From: Elgaria multicarinata webbii | Taxonomy: Eukaryota > Chordata > Lepidosauria > Squamata > Anguidae | DNA: 64,000 bases | Assembly (NCBI RefSeq): GCF_023053635.1 | Contig: NC_086179.1 | Coordinates: 2,122,001-2,186,000 of the forward strand | Reading direction: 5' to 3' | In this document: piece by piece, positions 11,007 to 22,682 of the stretch | How positions within the stretch are numbered: position 1 is the stretch's first letter | How the letters are laid out: each line of letters starts with the position of its first letter | Program-made: the position numbers and the translations under genes | Notes under the pieces: model-generated | Told to the model about the DNA's origin: nothing | Seen by the model: the letters and a program-made list of their open reading frames with translations, nothing else | Databases searched by the model: none

Positions 11007-11282
11007 GTGCATTTGCGCCCTATCAGACATCCAGGGAAGCTGGTGACATTCTCACCATACAAGGGATGCTGCCTAGACTCAGTAATGGGCTGGATGAGGG
11101 CCAGTATACTGAAACTGAATACTGGCAAGATGGAAGCCCTGTGGGTGAGTGGTTCCCGAGTCCAGGAGATAGGCTCATTGCCTGTTCTGGATGGGGTGGC
11201 ACTCCCTCTGAAAGATCAAGTTTGTAGTTTGGGGGTACTCTTAGACCCATCTCTGTCGCTGGAGGCTCAAGTGGCCACGGCG
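11007..11282 (+). mobile_element. L2-clade LINE reverse transcriptase fragment
   Basis: Encodes WMRASILKLNTGKMEALWVS, then LPLKDQVCSLGVLLDPSLSL and EAQVATAAR, the conserved C-terminal part of an L2/CR1-clade reverse transcriptase. Interrupted at 11283 by an inverted CR1. Confidence 0.75.
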
Positions 11283-11608
11283 GCTAGAATAGCAGAGTTG
11301 GAAGGGGCCTACAAAGACATCGAGTCCAACCCCCTGCGCAATGCAGGAATCCACCCTAAAGCATCCCTGACAGATGGCTGTCCAGCTGCCTCTTGAAGGC
11401 CTCTAGTGTGGGAGAGCCCACAACCTCCCTAGGTAACTGGTTCCATGGTTGTACTGCTCTAACAGTCAGGAAGTTTTTCCTGATGTCCAGCTGGAATCTG
11501 GCTTCCTTTAACTAGAGCCCATTATTCTGTGTCCTGCACTCTGGGAGGATCAAGAATAGATCCTGGCCCTCCTCTGTGTGACAACCTTTTAAGTATTTGA
11601 AGAGTATA
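11283..11608 (-). mobile_element. CR1 LINE 3' end
   Basis: Reverse-strand CR1 3' region, starting at the remains of the octamer (agaatagcagagttggaagg) and running to the KRRLRGDM coding region, where it is truncated. Confidence 0.88.
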
Positions 11609-12664
11609 TTGAAGAAATAAACAGATAAACATATTCTGTATGCAAAGTAGCAGCTATACCACTGAGCTCCAGCCCTTCCCAAATGAGAGTTTTATGTCTT
11701 TGCTTACTGATAAGGCAGTTCTATTGATCCCATGAATCTTTCCCCCATTTAATTATCCACAATTGGCATCATAGACCTTTAAGAAACACATTTCAGATGG
11801 GAGAAGCTGACATAGGTTAACGTTTTTCAAGCTGGTTATCCTCCAGATGTGTTGGACTACAACTTCCATCACCCCCAGCAAGCATGGCTTCCCAAACACC
11901 TGGTGTGGGAAGGGTGACAGAGGTTGAAACCAGACAGCCCTCTCCTATCTTAGTGTTCTGAAGGGATGCCCAGGGAAGCCATATCCCTTTGGAACCTCTA
12001 ACTTCTCAATAGGCTTCATCCCACGTACCCGTTTCCCTCGAATTATCCCCTACAGCATAAAACTGCTGTCGTTGTTGTTGTTGCTAGCTAAATCACTCCC
12101 CAGGCGGCAGCGCTCCTAAGATCCTTTGCATACCAGGAAAAAGGTTTAAGGGGGGAAATGTAAAAAATCATAAAAAATCAACAGATGACCCAATCCAATT
12201 TAAATATGGTATGCTTAAAGCTCACCTTAATATCTATTACTGTGCCAATTTTGATGTCTTCATCGTTAAAATTTAGGCAGATGTAAGCATTTGTTTAATT
12301 TTTCTTTAAACATATCAAATTCTGCTCCTGTGCCCCCAGTGGCCACTCGGAGAACAACAAATGATTCGCTCCAAAACTTGTAGCAAAATAGGTCGGGTCT
12401 TTTGGCTTTATAGCACAATTAAAGCAGGATGCCTGGGAGAACTTCACAGTCAAAGCAGGTTATAAGATGGAAAACTTCGGAGTCCTTTGCATGCAATTCA
12501 CAGTGATTGCACAATATAACCCTGGTGTGATGAAGCTAAATGTCAAGGTTAGAATCACAACAAAATTTTGCACAAAGTTGAATTTTTGGTGAATTTTTGA
12601 AAGTGAAATTTAAAATCTAGACTTTGAGAAAACACTTTAAGGAACAAAATCTCAAATCTTGATC
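11609..12664. other. Intergenic with a hAT MITE scrap
   Basis: At 11830-11905 the words ctccagatgtgttggactac and aacttccatcacccccag mark a fragment of the hairpin MITE seen at 3652-3748. A GTT run lies at 12070-12083. Otherwise AT-rich and unrecognised. Confidence 0.45.
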
Positions 12665-12665
12665 A

Positions 12666-12713
<48 letters not shown>
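12665..12713. repeat. (GAT)n microsatellite
   Basis: About 16 uninterrupted GAT units. Confidence 0.97.
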
Positions 12714-12944
12714 ATTTATATCCCTCCTTTTTGTGTGTGGTGATTCTCCTGTCCTTGTCAATCAATTTCAGTGATTATATGGTGGTGTGTGAGTGCATGC
12801 GTGTGCGTGCATAGGGAGAATCTCTCTTATCTTCTTTCTCCACACCATGCATCATTTGATAAACCTCCCTCAGGTCCCCATTAGTCATCTTTTAAAATCC
12901 CTAAATATTTAGCCTTTCCTTGCAGGAAAGGTGTTCTAATCCTT

Positions 12945-13022
12945 TCCACAACAAATGGTGGCTGGGGATGATGGGCTTTATAATACAACACATCTAGAGG
13001 GCACCAGGTTGGGGAAGGTTTC
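12945..13022. mobile_element. hAT-like hairpin MITE fragment
   Basis: Contains ggctggggatgatgggc, acaacacatctagagggcac and caggttggggaagg, one arm of the MITE family seen at 3652-3748. Confidence 0.6.
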
Positions 13023-13140
13023 AGCATTTTGGCCACCTTTTTCTGAAACTTTTCTATATACATGAAACCATTTTTTTCCAGATGGGACATGGACAAACAC
13101 ATCCTTTTATAAAACAACAACAGCAACAGGTGCCAATCCC

Positions 13141-13527
13141 CATAGAATCATAGAATCATAGAATAGCAGAGTTGGAAGGGGCCTACAAGGCCATCGAGTC
13201 CAACCCCTGCTCAATGCAGGAATCCACCCTAAAGCATCCCTGACAGATGGTTGTCCAGCTGCCTCTTGAAGGCCTCTAGGGTGGGAGAGCCCACAACCTG
13301 CCTAGGTAACTGATTTCATTGTCGTACTGCTCTAACAGTCAGGAAGTTTTTCCTGATGTCCAGCCGGAACCTGGCTTCCTGTAATTGAGCCCGTTATTCC
13401 GTGTCCTGCACTCTGGGAGGATGGAGAAGAGATCCTGGCCCTCCTCTGTGTGACAACCTTTTAAGTCTTTGAAGAGTGCTCTCATGTCTCCCCTCAATCT
13501 TCTCTTCCCCAGGCTAAACATGCCTGG
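13141..13527 (-). mobile_element. CR1 LINE 3' end
   Basis: Starts with reversed octamers (catagaatcatagaatcata) and reads back into the ORF2 C-terminus ([20 protein letters not shown]). Confidence 0.92.
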
Positions 13528-14542
13528 AGAAGAGGTCCTGTAGCCGCACAAGCTTTATATAGGCCAAAAGAGAAATATTTTTTATAAAATGTCACAATTG
13601 CACACTGGAAATTGACTATTCCCATGGAAAATATTTCTCCCTCCCCCTACTCCTGCAAAATTTGCTCTATGCTCACTTGGGTCAGATGTGGGGACATTTG
13701 GGAGAGCAGAGTCAGCAATAGGGATGGCAGGAAGAGGGCCGTGTGCTTGGCCTTATTCTGATGAAACCGGGGTGGGGGGGTGGAGGAGGGCGGGGGCAAG
13801 GCCAATGGCGGAGTCTCTGAGAAAATCTCATCCTGGCTCCGTTGGGCTGAATCCTTTCCATAGATTTCTCAACTCAACGTTGGCAATGTGGCAGAGTCCC
13901 TTTGGGCCACACAGAGCATTAAATACCTTCGCCCCTGTCATTGTCAGCTTCACAATGCAGCGAGCAGCGTAGGATCTGGTTCCCAAACAGGTAAGACCAG
14001 GGAAGGAAAGGGGGGTCATCAGGGTGTGCATTATAGGGCAGGGGTGAAGGTTAGGGGGGCAACGGTCCCGGCTCAGGAAGGCAGAAACCCAGTTCTCATC
14101 TGTTGTGCCACTTTGCTATACAGCCCCCGCACCCCGCACCCCCCCACACCACACACAGAGAGAGACAGACAGATCATGAGAAGGATTGTCTACTTAGACG
14201 GATCGATGGAGTGCCTACCTTAGGAACTTCTTTCCAGTGTACTTAGTGCCTCTGGCAAACACAACAGCACAGGTAATGAAGACTGTCAGAAGAGCCCTGT
14301 TAAATCAGACCCAGGTGAGTCCATCTAATTCAGCAACCTGCTTCCTGCAATAGCTCACGAGATCCCTCAAGGAAGCCCCCAAGCAAAGCAACAGTCCTCC
14401 TCATTTTGTACGCCAGCAGTTCGTTTAGAGGAACTCGGTGTCTGCTGCGTGTGGAGGTCCCACTTTTCAAGGCGATGCTCTTACCCAAGTGCCAAGAACT
14501 GTTAACATTCAAGTTTGAACTGAAGCGTACTTTTGTATTTCA
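13528..14542. other. Intergenic, no gene recognised
   Basis: A good donor-like sequence (aaacaggtaagacc, about 13985) follows a short open stretch on +, but no matching acceptor or protein family is recognised. Treated as non-coding. Confidence 0.35.
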
Positions 14543-14992
14543 CAGAATCATAGAATCGCAGAGTTGGAAGGCGCCTACAAGGCCATTGAGTCCAACCCCC
14601 TGCTCAATGCAGGAATCCACCCTAAAGCATCCCTGACAGTTGGTTGTCCAGCTGCCCCTTGAAGGACTCTAGTGTGGGAGAGCCCACAACCTCCCTAGGT
14701 CACTGATTTCATTGTCGTACTGCTCTAACAGTCAGGAAGTTTTTCCTGATGTCCAGCCAGAATGTAGCTTCCTTTAACTTGAGCCCGTTATTCCGTGTCC
14801 TGCACTCTGAGAGGATCAAGAAGAGATCCTGGCCCTCCTCTGTGTGACAACCTTTTAAGTATTTAAAGAGTGCTATCATGTCTCCCCTCCATCTCCTCTT
14901 CTCCAGGCTACACACGCCCAGTTCTTTCAGTCTCTCCTCATAGGGCTTTGTTTCCAGACCCCTGATCATCCTGGTTGCCCTCCTCTGAACAG
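14543..14992 (-). mobile_element. CR1 LINE 3' end
   Basis: Reverse-strand octamer remnant (cagaatcatagaatcgcaga), 3' UTR, and ORF2 C-terminus ([19 protein letters not shown]). 5' truncated. Confidence 0.92.
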
Positions 14993-15072
14993 TTTGTGCA
15001 TTTACATATTTATGTTTAAATGCTATCCCACAGCTTCCCGTTTATTCTGCATTGCCCAGGGCAGCTCACAGA

Positions 15073-15126
<54 letters not shown>
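15073..15126. repeat. (AAT)n microsatellite
   Basis: About 17 uninterrupted AAT units. Confidence 0.97.
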
Positions 15127-15127
<1 letters not shown>

Positions 15128-15690
15128 GCAAAACATAAACGAAAACAATATAAATAAATAATGTATGGGCAGAGGCTGCAGATGAATAACTACTAAAATG
15201 ACAGTTCACCAACCTAAGAACTTCAACCCGGCAAGGCAAACATGTGCCAGAATAAATAGATTTTTAACCATGTAGTGAAACATAGTGTGAGGGAGGGGGG
15301 CAAATGGATCTCCCAGGGCAAGGAGTGCCCCCCCAAAAGTCTCTCTCTCCTGTCCCAGCCACAGATGCAGCTCAGGCACAGATGGGACACAGAGAAGGGC
15401 CTCTCCAACAGTTATTGGGGAAGGAGACAGCTAGTCATAGCATTAACATTCTCTCCAGGGTGGAGAGAGAAGCCTGGAGACTGAAGGTCAAGCTAACATT
15501 TTGGGAAGACCAGAAAAAAGGTTGAAGAAAAGGATGAGATGGAAAATCCACCTTTTAAAAAACCTGCCTGCCTGACCTTGGGAACAAACTGCCCACCCCC
15601 ACCCCGTTTTGAGCCAGTGGAGCGTAATGAAGGACATTTGAGGTTGTACTGTTTGGTCCACTTTTTAAAAATGTTTTACTATCTATAGTG
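15127..15690. other. Intergenic, nothing recognised
   Basis: Short open frames on both strands without family resemblance. Confidence 0.35.
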
Positions 15691-16648
15691 TAGGGTGACT
15701 CTATGAAAAGGAGGACAGGGCTCCTGTATCTTTAACAGTTGTATTGACAAGGGACTTACTGCAGGTGTCATTTGTATATATGGGGAACCTGGTGAAATTT
15801 ATTTATTTATTTATTTATTACGTTTATATACTGCCCCATAGCCAAAGCTCTCTGGGCGGTTTACAAAAATTCCCTCTTCATCACAGCAGTTAAAGCTGCA
15901 GGTGCCCTGCCCTCTTTTCTATCTGGTCACTCTAGTATAGTTCCTGCAGCTTTAACTGTTGTGACGAAGAGGGAATTTCACCTGGTTCTCCATATATACA
16001 AATGTAGGGTGACCAACTGTCAGGATTTCCCCGGATTTGTCCTGGTTTTTGCTCTTTCCATGGTGTCAGGGGGGATTTTCTATAATTTTCAATAATGTCC
16101 TGGAATGACATACCTTCCCCTTTAAGGCTACCATTAGCATGGCAGGAGGGAGTGACATGCTTTCTTGAGGCACATCATTCCCCCACCCCAAGCTCCAATT
16201 GTGGTCTTAAAGGGGAAAGTGGGTCATTCGTGGACATTATAGAAAAGGCCCCCATTGGAGTGGATGGTGGTGGTGCAGAATGAAATCCTTTCCCCTCCTC
16301 CACTCCAATCGGGTTCTTTAAGGTGGCGGGGGAATAACGTACTTTCTGCAGGACTCAGAAAGCTGCTTCCCCCCACACACACTAGGAGTCCTCTTTTTTG
16401 GTTTCCCAAATATGGTCACCCTATTAAATGTGTGCTGTAAAATCAGACATGTGACCAAGGCTATGTTTGGGTGGGCACAACCCCTTGGTACTGGACACGC
16501 CCCCTTGGGGGCGACCATGTTGTCCTCCTTTTTGGTTTCCAAAATATGGTCACCCTAACAAATGACACCTGCTGAAATTCCCTTTTCTATGCAACTGTTT
16601 CCACGCAAGATACAGGAGCCCTATCCTCCTTTCCATATGGTCACCCTA
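15691..16648. mobile_element. TAGGGTGACC-family MITE, copy 2, with nested insertions
   Basis: Left end tagggtgactctatg, right end catatggtcacccta. The body is interrupted by an L2-type tail (about 15797-15868) and by a second MITE (16005-16557). Between these, the element's own palindromic middle reads ctgcagctttaactgttgtg. Confidence 0.8.
16005..16557. mobile_element. Second TAGGGTGACC MITE type, nested
   Basis: Begins tagggtgaccaactgtcagg, ends aaaatatggtcacccta, and is flanked by the 7-bp repeat ACAAATG (15998-16004 and 16558-16564). The interrupted host element reads straight through when the insert is ignored. A sister copy at 28972-29391 shares the same ends. Confidence 0.88.
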
Positions 16649-16869
16649 CCATAATGCCTTTTATTAAGATATTTCACTCTCTTTTCATACAAAATGAAGA
16701 GCTTAAATGAAGGGAAAATATAACTACCTTTGTATAAAGACGGTTAATTCAGACACAGGCTAATCTCAGATTAAAGAGGGTTTTCCCCTTCAATTTTTAA
16801 GAGTGCAGTTATTCAAGCTGTTGATAAATCCCTATTCAGAAATGGCCCCAATCCATGACATAGGCAGGT

Positions 16870-17640
16870 GGTAACGGGAGAAGAAGTCTCCTTAGATATC
16901 AGGGTTTTAAAGTTTTAAAAGGTAATTGCCAACACTTTGCATTGTGCCAAGAAATAAATGGAATGTGTTCCCACGGGTGAGTCCCCACAAGCATTCTTGT
17001 TGCAGCATTCTGAACCAAATTTAGTTTCTGAATGCTCTTCAAAGGTAACCCCATGTACAGCATAGTACAGTAATCTAATACTATCTGTCACCATGTTCAT
17101 GTCAGACCTTCTTAGGAATAGGCACCAAAGGCATAGAATCATAGAATAGCAGAGTTGGAAGGCGCCTACAAGGCCATCGAGTCCAACCCCCTGCTCAATG
17201 CAGGAATCCACCTCAAAGCCTCCCTGACAGATGCTTGTCCAGCTGCCTCTTGAAGGCCTCTAGTGTGGGAGAGTCCACAACCTCCCTAGGTAACTGGTTC
17301 CATTATCATACTGCTCTAACAGTCAGGAAGTTTTTCCTGACTGTTAGAGCATGGGACCACAGCCACCATCTGAATATCCAGATGTAAAGCCAAGTCAAAG
17401 AGCATTCCCAAACTATGAACTTGGTAGTACAAGAAGAGTGATATCCCCATCCAAAACAGGCTGGATGTCAACTCCAGAGTTGGCCCCTTTCCTGACCAGG
17501 TGCACCTGTGTTTTGTCTGGATCAAGCCTCAATTTATTAGCCCTCACTCTGCCCATTACCCCCTCCAGACAACAGTTCAGAATGTCCATGGAACCAGATG
17601 CAAAGGAGAGTGGTGTATAGTGGTGGTAATTCCTTCCAGC
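16870..17640 (-). mobile_element. L2-clade LINE fragment, interrupted by CR1
   Basis: In reverse, 17355-17640 encodes degraded reverse-transcriptase C-terminal sequence (TKHRCTWSGKGPTLELTSS; HSLGMLFDLALHLDIQM). 16870-17110 holds a matching 3' region (gtacagtaatctaat). The CR1 at 17131-17345 splits the two. Confidence 0.55.
17131..17345 (-). mobile_element. CR1 LINE 3' tail
   Basis: Reversed octamer (catagaatcatagaatagca) through the CR1 3' UTR. 5' truncated and nested in the L2-clade fragment. Confidence 0.88.
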
Positions 17641-17815
17641 AGTTTCAGGTAGATATTACCTATTATAGTTAGTATTCTTGCCATATCTAATAGACAGTGA
17701 TAGAGTTCCACTTTGTGAGGGCTTGGCCTAATCCCATTTTATAGCCATCTAAGTAAGTGTCCATCACCAGATTTTGTAACTGTACATTCAATGAGAGGAG
17801 ACATAAAATATATAG
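17641..17815. other. Short intergenic segment
   Basis: Nothing recognised. Confidence 0.3.
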
Positions 17816-19133
17816 TTCTTTTTTTATTATTATTACTACATATAATACAAACCAACATAACAATTAACATACTAATACTTAATAAATTGCTTGAATATAC
17901 AATTGTTAACATATAATGCTTTATCATAACATAATCCAACATAATTCAACATAGTAACAAGTGCTCCCCCTTCCCTTCGGGATCATTCCTGTTTCCAAAA
18001 TCTTAACACCTCTTCTGCTGGTGGTTTCCCACTTCCCTTAGAAAACACAAATATTAGGAACTGCTTCCAAATTTCCTCGAAATCATTCGTTTTTGCTATA
18101 CCTCTTCTCACTTTTATGTTACATGTTCATTTATCATTAATAGCAATCTCCCATACTTCTTTATACCACTCTTCAATATAATAATCACCTTGAATCTTCC
18201 AGTTCCTAGCTACAATCAACCTTGCTGCAGTCAGCAAATTCGTTATCAATTCCTTAATTTCTTTACTGCATTTTAAATCTTCATGTAGTGAGAGTAATGC
18301 AACTCTTGGTGTTTTTTCTATCTTCATTCCAACAATTTCTTCAATCTCAGAAAACACCATCTTCCACAACTTTTGCACATATTTACATTCCCACCACATA
18401 TGTAAATACGTTCCTTTCCCCCCACAGCCTCTCCAACAATTTGCTGAATGCTGGTTATTTATCTTGTTTAATCTAACCGGGGTTAGGTACCACCTCCATA
18501 TAATTTTATAATAATTCTCTTTTATTCTCACTGACATATTTCTCAACACTCTTTGTCTCCATAGTCCTTCCCAGCTCTGCTGTACCTTCAAATCTGTCTC
18601 CCAAACCAATTTTCCTACACTATCCATCAACCCTTTCTCAAGTAATATACTATATATTTTACTCATTAAGCCTTTTGTTACTGTATTTTCTCCCTTATCA
18701 ATTTCTTTTTTAACAATTAGTTCCTCAAACTTCGACATCTCTCTACAATCTCCATTTTCTCTTACCCAAATTTTAGTCCATTGTTCCAATTGCCAATAAT
18801 TTAACCAAGTTAATTTTTTATCTTTTAAAACCTCTTCCATCTCTTCTCTTGTATTCATCCCTCTTAACCATTCTCTTAATTTTATTTTATTTTTCTCTAT
18901 TAAAACCTTAATCTACTCTTTAAATCCTCAGGGAAATTCTTTAACATTATTACCAGTGTTAAAGGGGAGCTGCTCGAAAGCAGCTCCTTTTTATATTAAT
19001 TCCAGAATTCCCAATCGAACTTTAAAAGCGGATTACCTATATTTTCAGCCCATTTTCTACCTCCTTCCTTAAAAAATACATTATCCAAATTTAATTCTAT
19101 ATTACTTGTGGTTTTATCCTCCATCCAATCTAA

Positions 19134-20156
19134 GGGCCTTGCTAGACCTGCCGGGATAAGCCGGCAGGGAGGCGGGGCGACGGCGTGCTAAGTTTAACGC
19201 GCGCCGCCCAGCCTCCTAGACGGCCGACCCGCAGGGACGACGGAAGCCCTGCAGCGTCGGCCATGTTTTTTTTTTTTTAAAGGGGCCATGTGGGGCCCGA
19301 AGCCGCCGGAGAAGGTAAGGGTTTTTTTTTAATTTAATCCCCCCCATCCGCCCCCCTCGCCGTCTCCTTCGTCGCCCTCCGCCCCCCCCACCATCTCCTT
19401 CGTCGCCCTCCGCCCCCCCCACCATCTCCTTCGTCGCCCTCCGCCCCCCCACCATCTCCTTCGTCGCCCTCCGCCCCCCCACCATCTCCTTCGTCGCCCT
19501 CCGCCCCCCCACCATCTCCTTCGTCGCCCTCCGCCCCCCCAACATCTCCTTCGTCGCCCTCTGCCATCACCTCGCCGTCTCCTTCGTCGCCCTCTGCCAT
19601 CACCTCGCCGTCTCCTTCGTCGCCCTCCGCCCCCCCCCACCATCTCCTTCGTCGCCCTCCGCCCCCCCCCACCATCTCCTTCGTCGCCCTCCGCCCCCCC
19701 ACCATCTCCTTCGTCGCCCTCCGCCCCCCCCACCATCTCCTTCGTCGCCCTCCGCCCCCCCACCATCTCCTTCGTCGCCCTCCGCCCCCCCCACCATCTC
19801 CTTCGTCGCCCTCCGCCCCCCCAACATCTCCTTCGTCGCCCTCTGCCATCTTCCCCCCCCCCCGGATCACCCACCTCCTGGCACGATGGGCACAGCGCAT
19901 CGTGCCAGGTCCGTGGCTTTTCGCGGCTCCTCGCGAGTAAGCGAGGAGCCGCGAAAAGCCGCGGAACTCTCCACACTTTCCCCAGCTCCGGCCTGAGGCC
20001 GGAGCTGGGGAAAAGGCGCGCCATAAGCGACTTCGCTTATGGCGGGTAAGACCAGGCCTCAGCGCGGCCTGTCTGCGGATTCCCCTGTGCGTCATCTGGA
20101 CGCACAGCAGGGAAGCCGGGACAGAATGCGCGCTAAGGCCTCGTCTAGGAAGGCCC
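19134..20156. mobile_element. GC-rich non-autonomous element of hairpins and minisatellite
   Basis: Interrupts the L1: the flanking L1 sequence (ccaatctaa ... ctcctaaaattgc) is continuous in the two other L1 copies. Ends are inverted repeats, gggccttgctagac at left and gtctaggaaggccc at right. Inside are six hairpins: 19147-19168, 19877-19909, 19915-19960 (perfect 20-bp arms), 19977-20013 (perfect 18-bp arms, one-base loop), 20019-20044 and 20085-20107. A 30-bp minisatellite fills the middle. No protein is encoded. Terminal GGGCC suggests PIF/Harbinger, but the expected 3-bp TAA/TWA duplication is not clean (TAA versus ACA), so the superfamily is open. Confidence 0.75.
19341..19850. repeat. 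30-bp GC-rich minisatellite, 16 units
   Basis: Sixteen copies of ctccttcgtcgccct joined by ccgccccccc-type spacers, with variants (atcacctcgccgt) in the middle units. The C-run length varies between units, which creates long but meaningless open frames on -. Confidence 0.95.
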
Positions 20157-21639
20157 ACAGTCTCCTACTCCTAAAATTGCTTCTACAATGTGTCTTAACC
20201 TATTTGCTACATAATATAGGTTGATGTTTGGGAGTCCCAATCCTCCCTTTTTTTGGCTTAAATACCATTTACTCTTATTTATCCTCGCTTTCTTATCCAC
20301 ATTACAATAATTATTTATAATATTCTGCCAACTTTTTAACTCTAAATCTGAAATTTGTATTGGTAGCATCCTAAAAATAAAATCAATCTTTGCTAAAATC
20401 TTCATCTTTATTAATGCTATTCTTCCAAACCATGATAGGTTCAATCTTTTATATTTTTCCAATTTTACTAAAATCTCTTTTTTCAAGCCGTTTAAATTCT
20501 CTTTTTCTAAATTCTCTAAATTTTTAGTGATTCTAATTCCCAAATATCTAATCTGTTCTTTAATCCTCATTTCTGTCTCTTTTCCTTCCCATTCCTTCTC
20601 CTCCTTTTTGGTATAGTTAAATAACATCAACTCTGATTTTGACCAATTTATTCTTAACCCAGTAATTTCTTCAAATTCTTTCAACTGCTGTTTAATTCTT
20701 TCCATCTTTCCTATTGGGTTTTTAATAGTTAACAATGTATCATCCGCAAACATATTCAATTTTATTTTTTTAATACTACCTATCCCTTCTATCTCCCCAT
20801 CATCTCTTATGGCATTTGCCAATAATTCCATAACCATTACAAACAGGACAGGCGAGAGTGGACATCCTTGTCTGTCCCTCTGGCTAGTTGTATCTTATCT
20901 GTAACTCCATCATTTACTACCACTACGGCTGTATTTTGAGAGTACAACTGTTCTATTATGGCTTTAAATTTATTTCCAAATCCCATTTTATTTAAAACCA
21001 TCTTTAATGCTTGCCAACTCACACAATCAAAAGCCTTAAAAATATCCAGCGCTAAGATTCCCGCTTTGATCTTTTACTTTTTTATCCCCTGTATTAACAT
21101 TTAAAATTCTTCCCACTAAATTATGCATTTGTCTGCCTGCTACAAATCCACATTGGTCTTCCCCTATATAATTAGCTATAAATTTATTTAATAATTTTGC
21201 CAAAATAGTTGAAATTTTTTTAGCATCTTGATTTATTAACGAGATCAGTCTATATGAATCAGGGAGAGTCAAATCCTTATCTGACTTTGGAATTAAAATT
21301 ATTAACGCATGCTCCCATGAGTCTGGAGTCCTCTATCCTTCCAATATGGCATTATATAGTTTCAATAATTTTGGCACTAATAACGATTTAAATACTTTGT
21401 AATACTCCGGTCCTAAACCATCTACCCCAGGTGATTTACCCACTTTCAACTCCTCTATAACCTCTTCTATTTCTCTTTGAGATATAGTTCTTTCCATTAA
21501 TTCTTTATGTTCTATTTCCAATCCCTTCTTTATATATTTTTCCATATAGACTTCCATCTTCTTCCTCTGAGTATCTTTTTCGTTATATAATTCTTGATAA
21601 AATTCCTGAAAACTTGGTGTTTTAAATTTGTAATTTTGC

Positions 21640-21765
21640 ATTGCTGCTGTTTTTATCTGGTTGAGTTTTTATATTGTATTTTATATTATGGTTTTATAGT
21701 TGTTTTATACTTTGAATGTTTTTAATTTTTTATATATATAATTTTTTATTTATTAAACTCTATTT
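21640..21765 (+). mobile_element. L2-type LINE 3' UTR fragment
   Basis: Shares gttgttttatactttgaatg and ttttatattatggttttata with the L2-type 3' UTR at 46450-46605 and 62930-63085. The terminal ccgcccagagag part is missing. Confidence 0.6.
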
Positions 21766-21769
21766 AACA

Positions 21770-22145
21770 AAGCAGTTTTAAAAAAGTTAAATATATATAT
21801 AAAAACATACAAGTCAGACAGCGTTTCTAATAAACAACAAACACGATTTCTGTAGATGCCGAACCGAGCTTGTTTCCTTCAGTTTACTGTGGTCAGAGGA
21901 AGATTTGTTAAACCAGAGTTGGATGCCACATCTGTACCATTGATGTAATCGAGGAAAGGAGACCATATTTCATTGAATGGGTCATAGCTAAGTTGGCCCA
22001 ACGAGACTCTGCGGTGGTAGGTTAATTTTTCAGAGCAGGCTATATCCCACACTTTCCCTTTCCATCCAGTGAGTGTAGGGCCCTTCGGATCCTTCCAGTG
22101 TTCGGCAATTTCTAAACCAAGCCTGTCCCTGCTGTCCCTGCCCAA
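21770..22145 (-). mobile_element. LINE ORF2 C-terminal fragment (probably L1 clade)
   Basis: An 88-residue reverse-strand frame includes KVWDIACSEKLTYHRRVSLG and FNEIWSPFLDYINGTD, like the extreme C-terminus of L1/Tx1-clade ORF2 (EKLTY ... F..IW.PF..Y). It differs from the three main L1 copies and so is another subfamily. Confidence 0.55.
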
Positions 22146-22204
22146 CGCTCTAAACCCCTCCCTTACGCATAAAGAATTGGTATTTATCCTCCTTACGGCA
22201 GCAT

Positions 22205-22290
22205 GTTTTTAATTTTTGTGAACCGCTGAGAGAGCTCCGGCTATTGAGCGGTATAGAAATGTAATTAATAAATAAAATAAATAATAAATA
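22205..22290 (+). mobile_element. L2-type tail
   Basis: tgaaccgctgagagagctcc, then ggtatagaaatgtaattaat and an A-rich end. Confidence 0.75.
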
Positions 22291-22510
22291 CCTTCAGACA
22301 GAGCCACAGTATCAAGCTTTACAAGGGAGGCTAAATAAACAGACACCCCACCCCAATCTAAAAGCCACCTACCAAGACAGACCAGAATGTGTATCCCTTT
22401 TCTATTGCAAAATACAGTGAATACCCAGAGCCTGATCATAATTCACATCCATTCTTTAAGATATCCAAGAGAGGGTTTGGATGGGGCACCAAATATCCCC
22501 CCTCTCTCTG

Positions 22511-22665
22511 TTCCAGCCCTGAAGCCACAGAGGAAGTTGAGAGTGCCAGGTGAAATGGAGGTAAGAGCATGTGTAAAAGAGGTGCTCAGTCCCCACCTCT
22601 TTGTATGTGAGAAACCTCAGTCTTCTTCCAATGTTTCTATTTCATTTTGCTATTTCCTCCACAGA
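22511..22665 (+). promoter_or_regulatory. Possible 5' UTR exon and intron of OR gene 1
   Basis: ctctctctgttccag (ending 22516) is a good acceptor and gaaatggag/gtaagag (donor at 22561) a strong donor, outlining a possible 44-nt non-coding exon. A second acceptor, ctatttcctccacag, ends at 22664, 18 bases before the OR start codon. Vertebrate OR genes usually have non-coding 5' exons spliced just upstream of an intronless coding exon. Use of these sites is inferred. Confidence 0.5.
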
Positions 22666-22682
22666 TCAGCTTTGTGGGCCCC

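Larger units (their letters stand above)
17816..21611 (-). mobile_element. L1 LINE, 5' truncated, split by a DNA element
   Basis: The 3' poly(A) appears as a T run at 17818. ORF2 runs right to left. The fingers region (SPGVDGLGPEYYKVFKSL) and DSYRLISLIN come first, then WQALKMVLNKMGFGNKFKAI and the catalytic motif FADDTLL. The C-terminal cysteine motif CWRGCG...HMWWEC marks it as L1. The endonuclease domain is missing and the element begins near 21611. ORF2 is broken into at least four frames, so this is the most decayed of three copies of one L1 family here. The block 19134-20156 is an insertion. Confidence 0.93.

Noticed and set aside
13688-14223. Possible exon with donor aaacaggtaagacc
   Set aside because: No acceptor, conserved protein or supporting repeat structure; the open stretches on the two strands conflict.
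19341-19850. CRISPR-like spacing of 30-bp repeats
   Set aside because: There are no unique spacers, only variable C runs, and the genome is a vertebrate; it is a minisatellite.
19329-20158. Overlapping open frames of 231 and 274 codons on - with Gly/Arg-rich repeats
   Set aside because: They are translations of the 30-bp minisatellite in different frames; C-run changes shift the frame and no start context or family supports a protein.
22647-22682. Upstream in-frame ATG as the OR1 start
   Set aside because: It lies before the splice acceptor ending at 22664 and adds residues atypical of OR N-termini; MDVSNWT fits the family.
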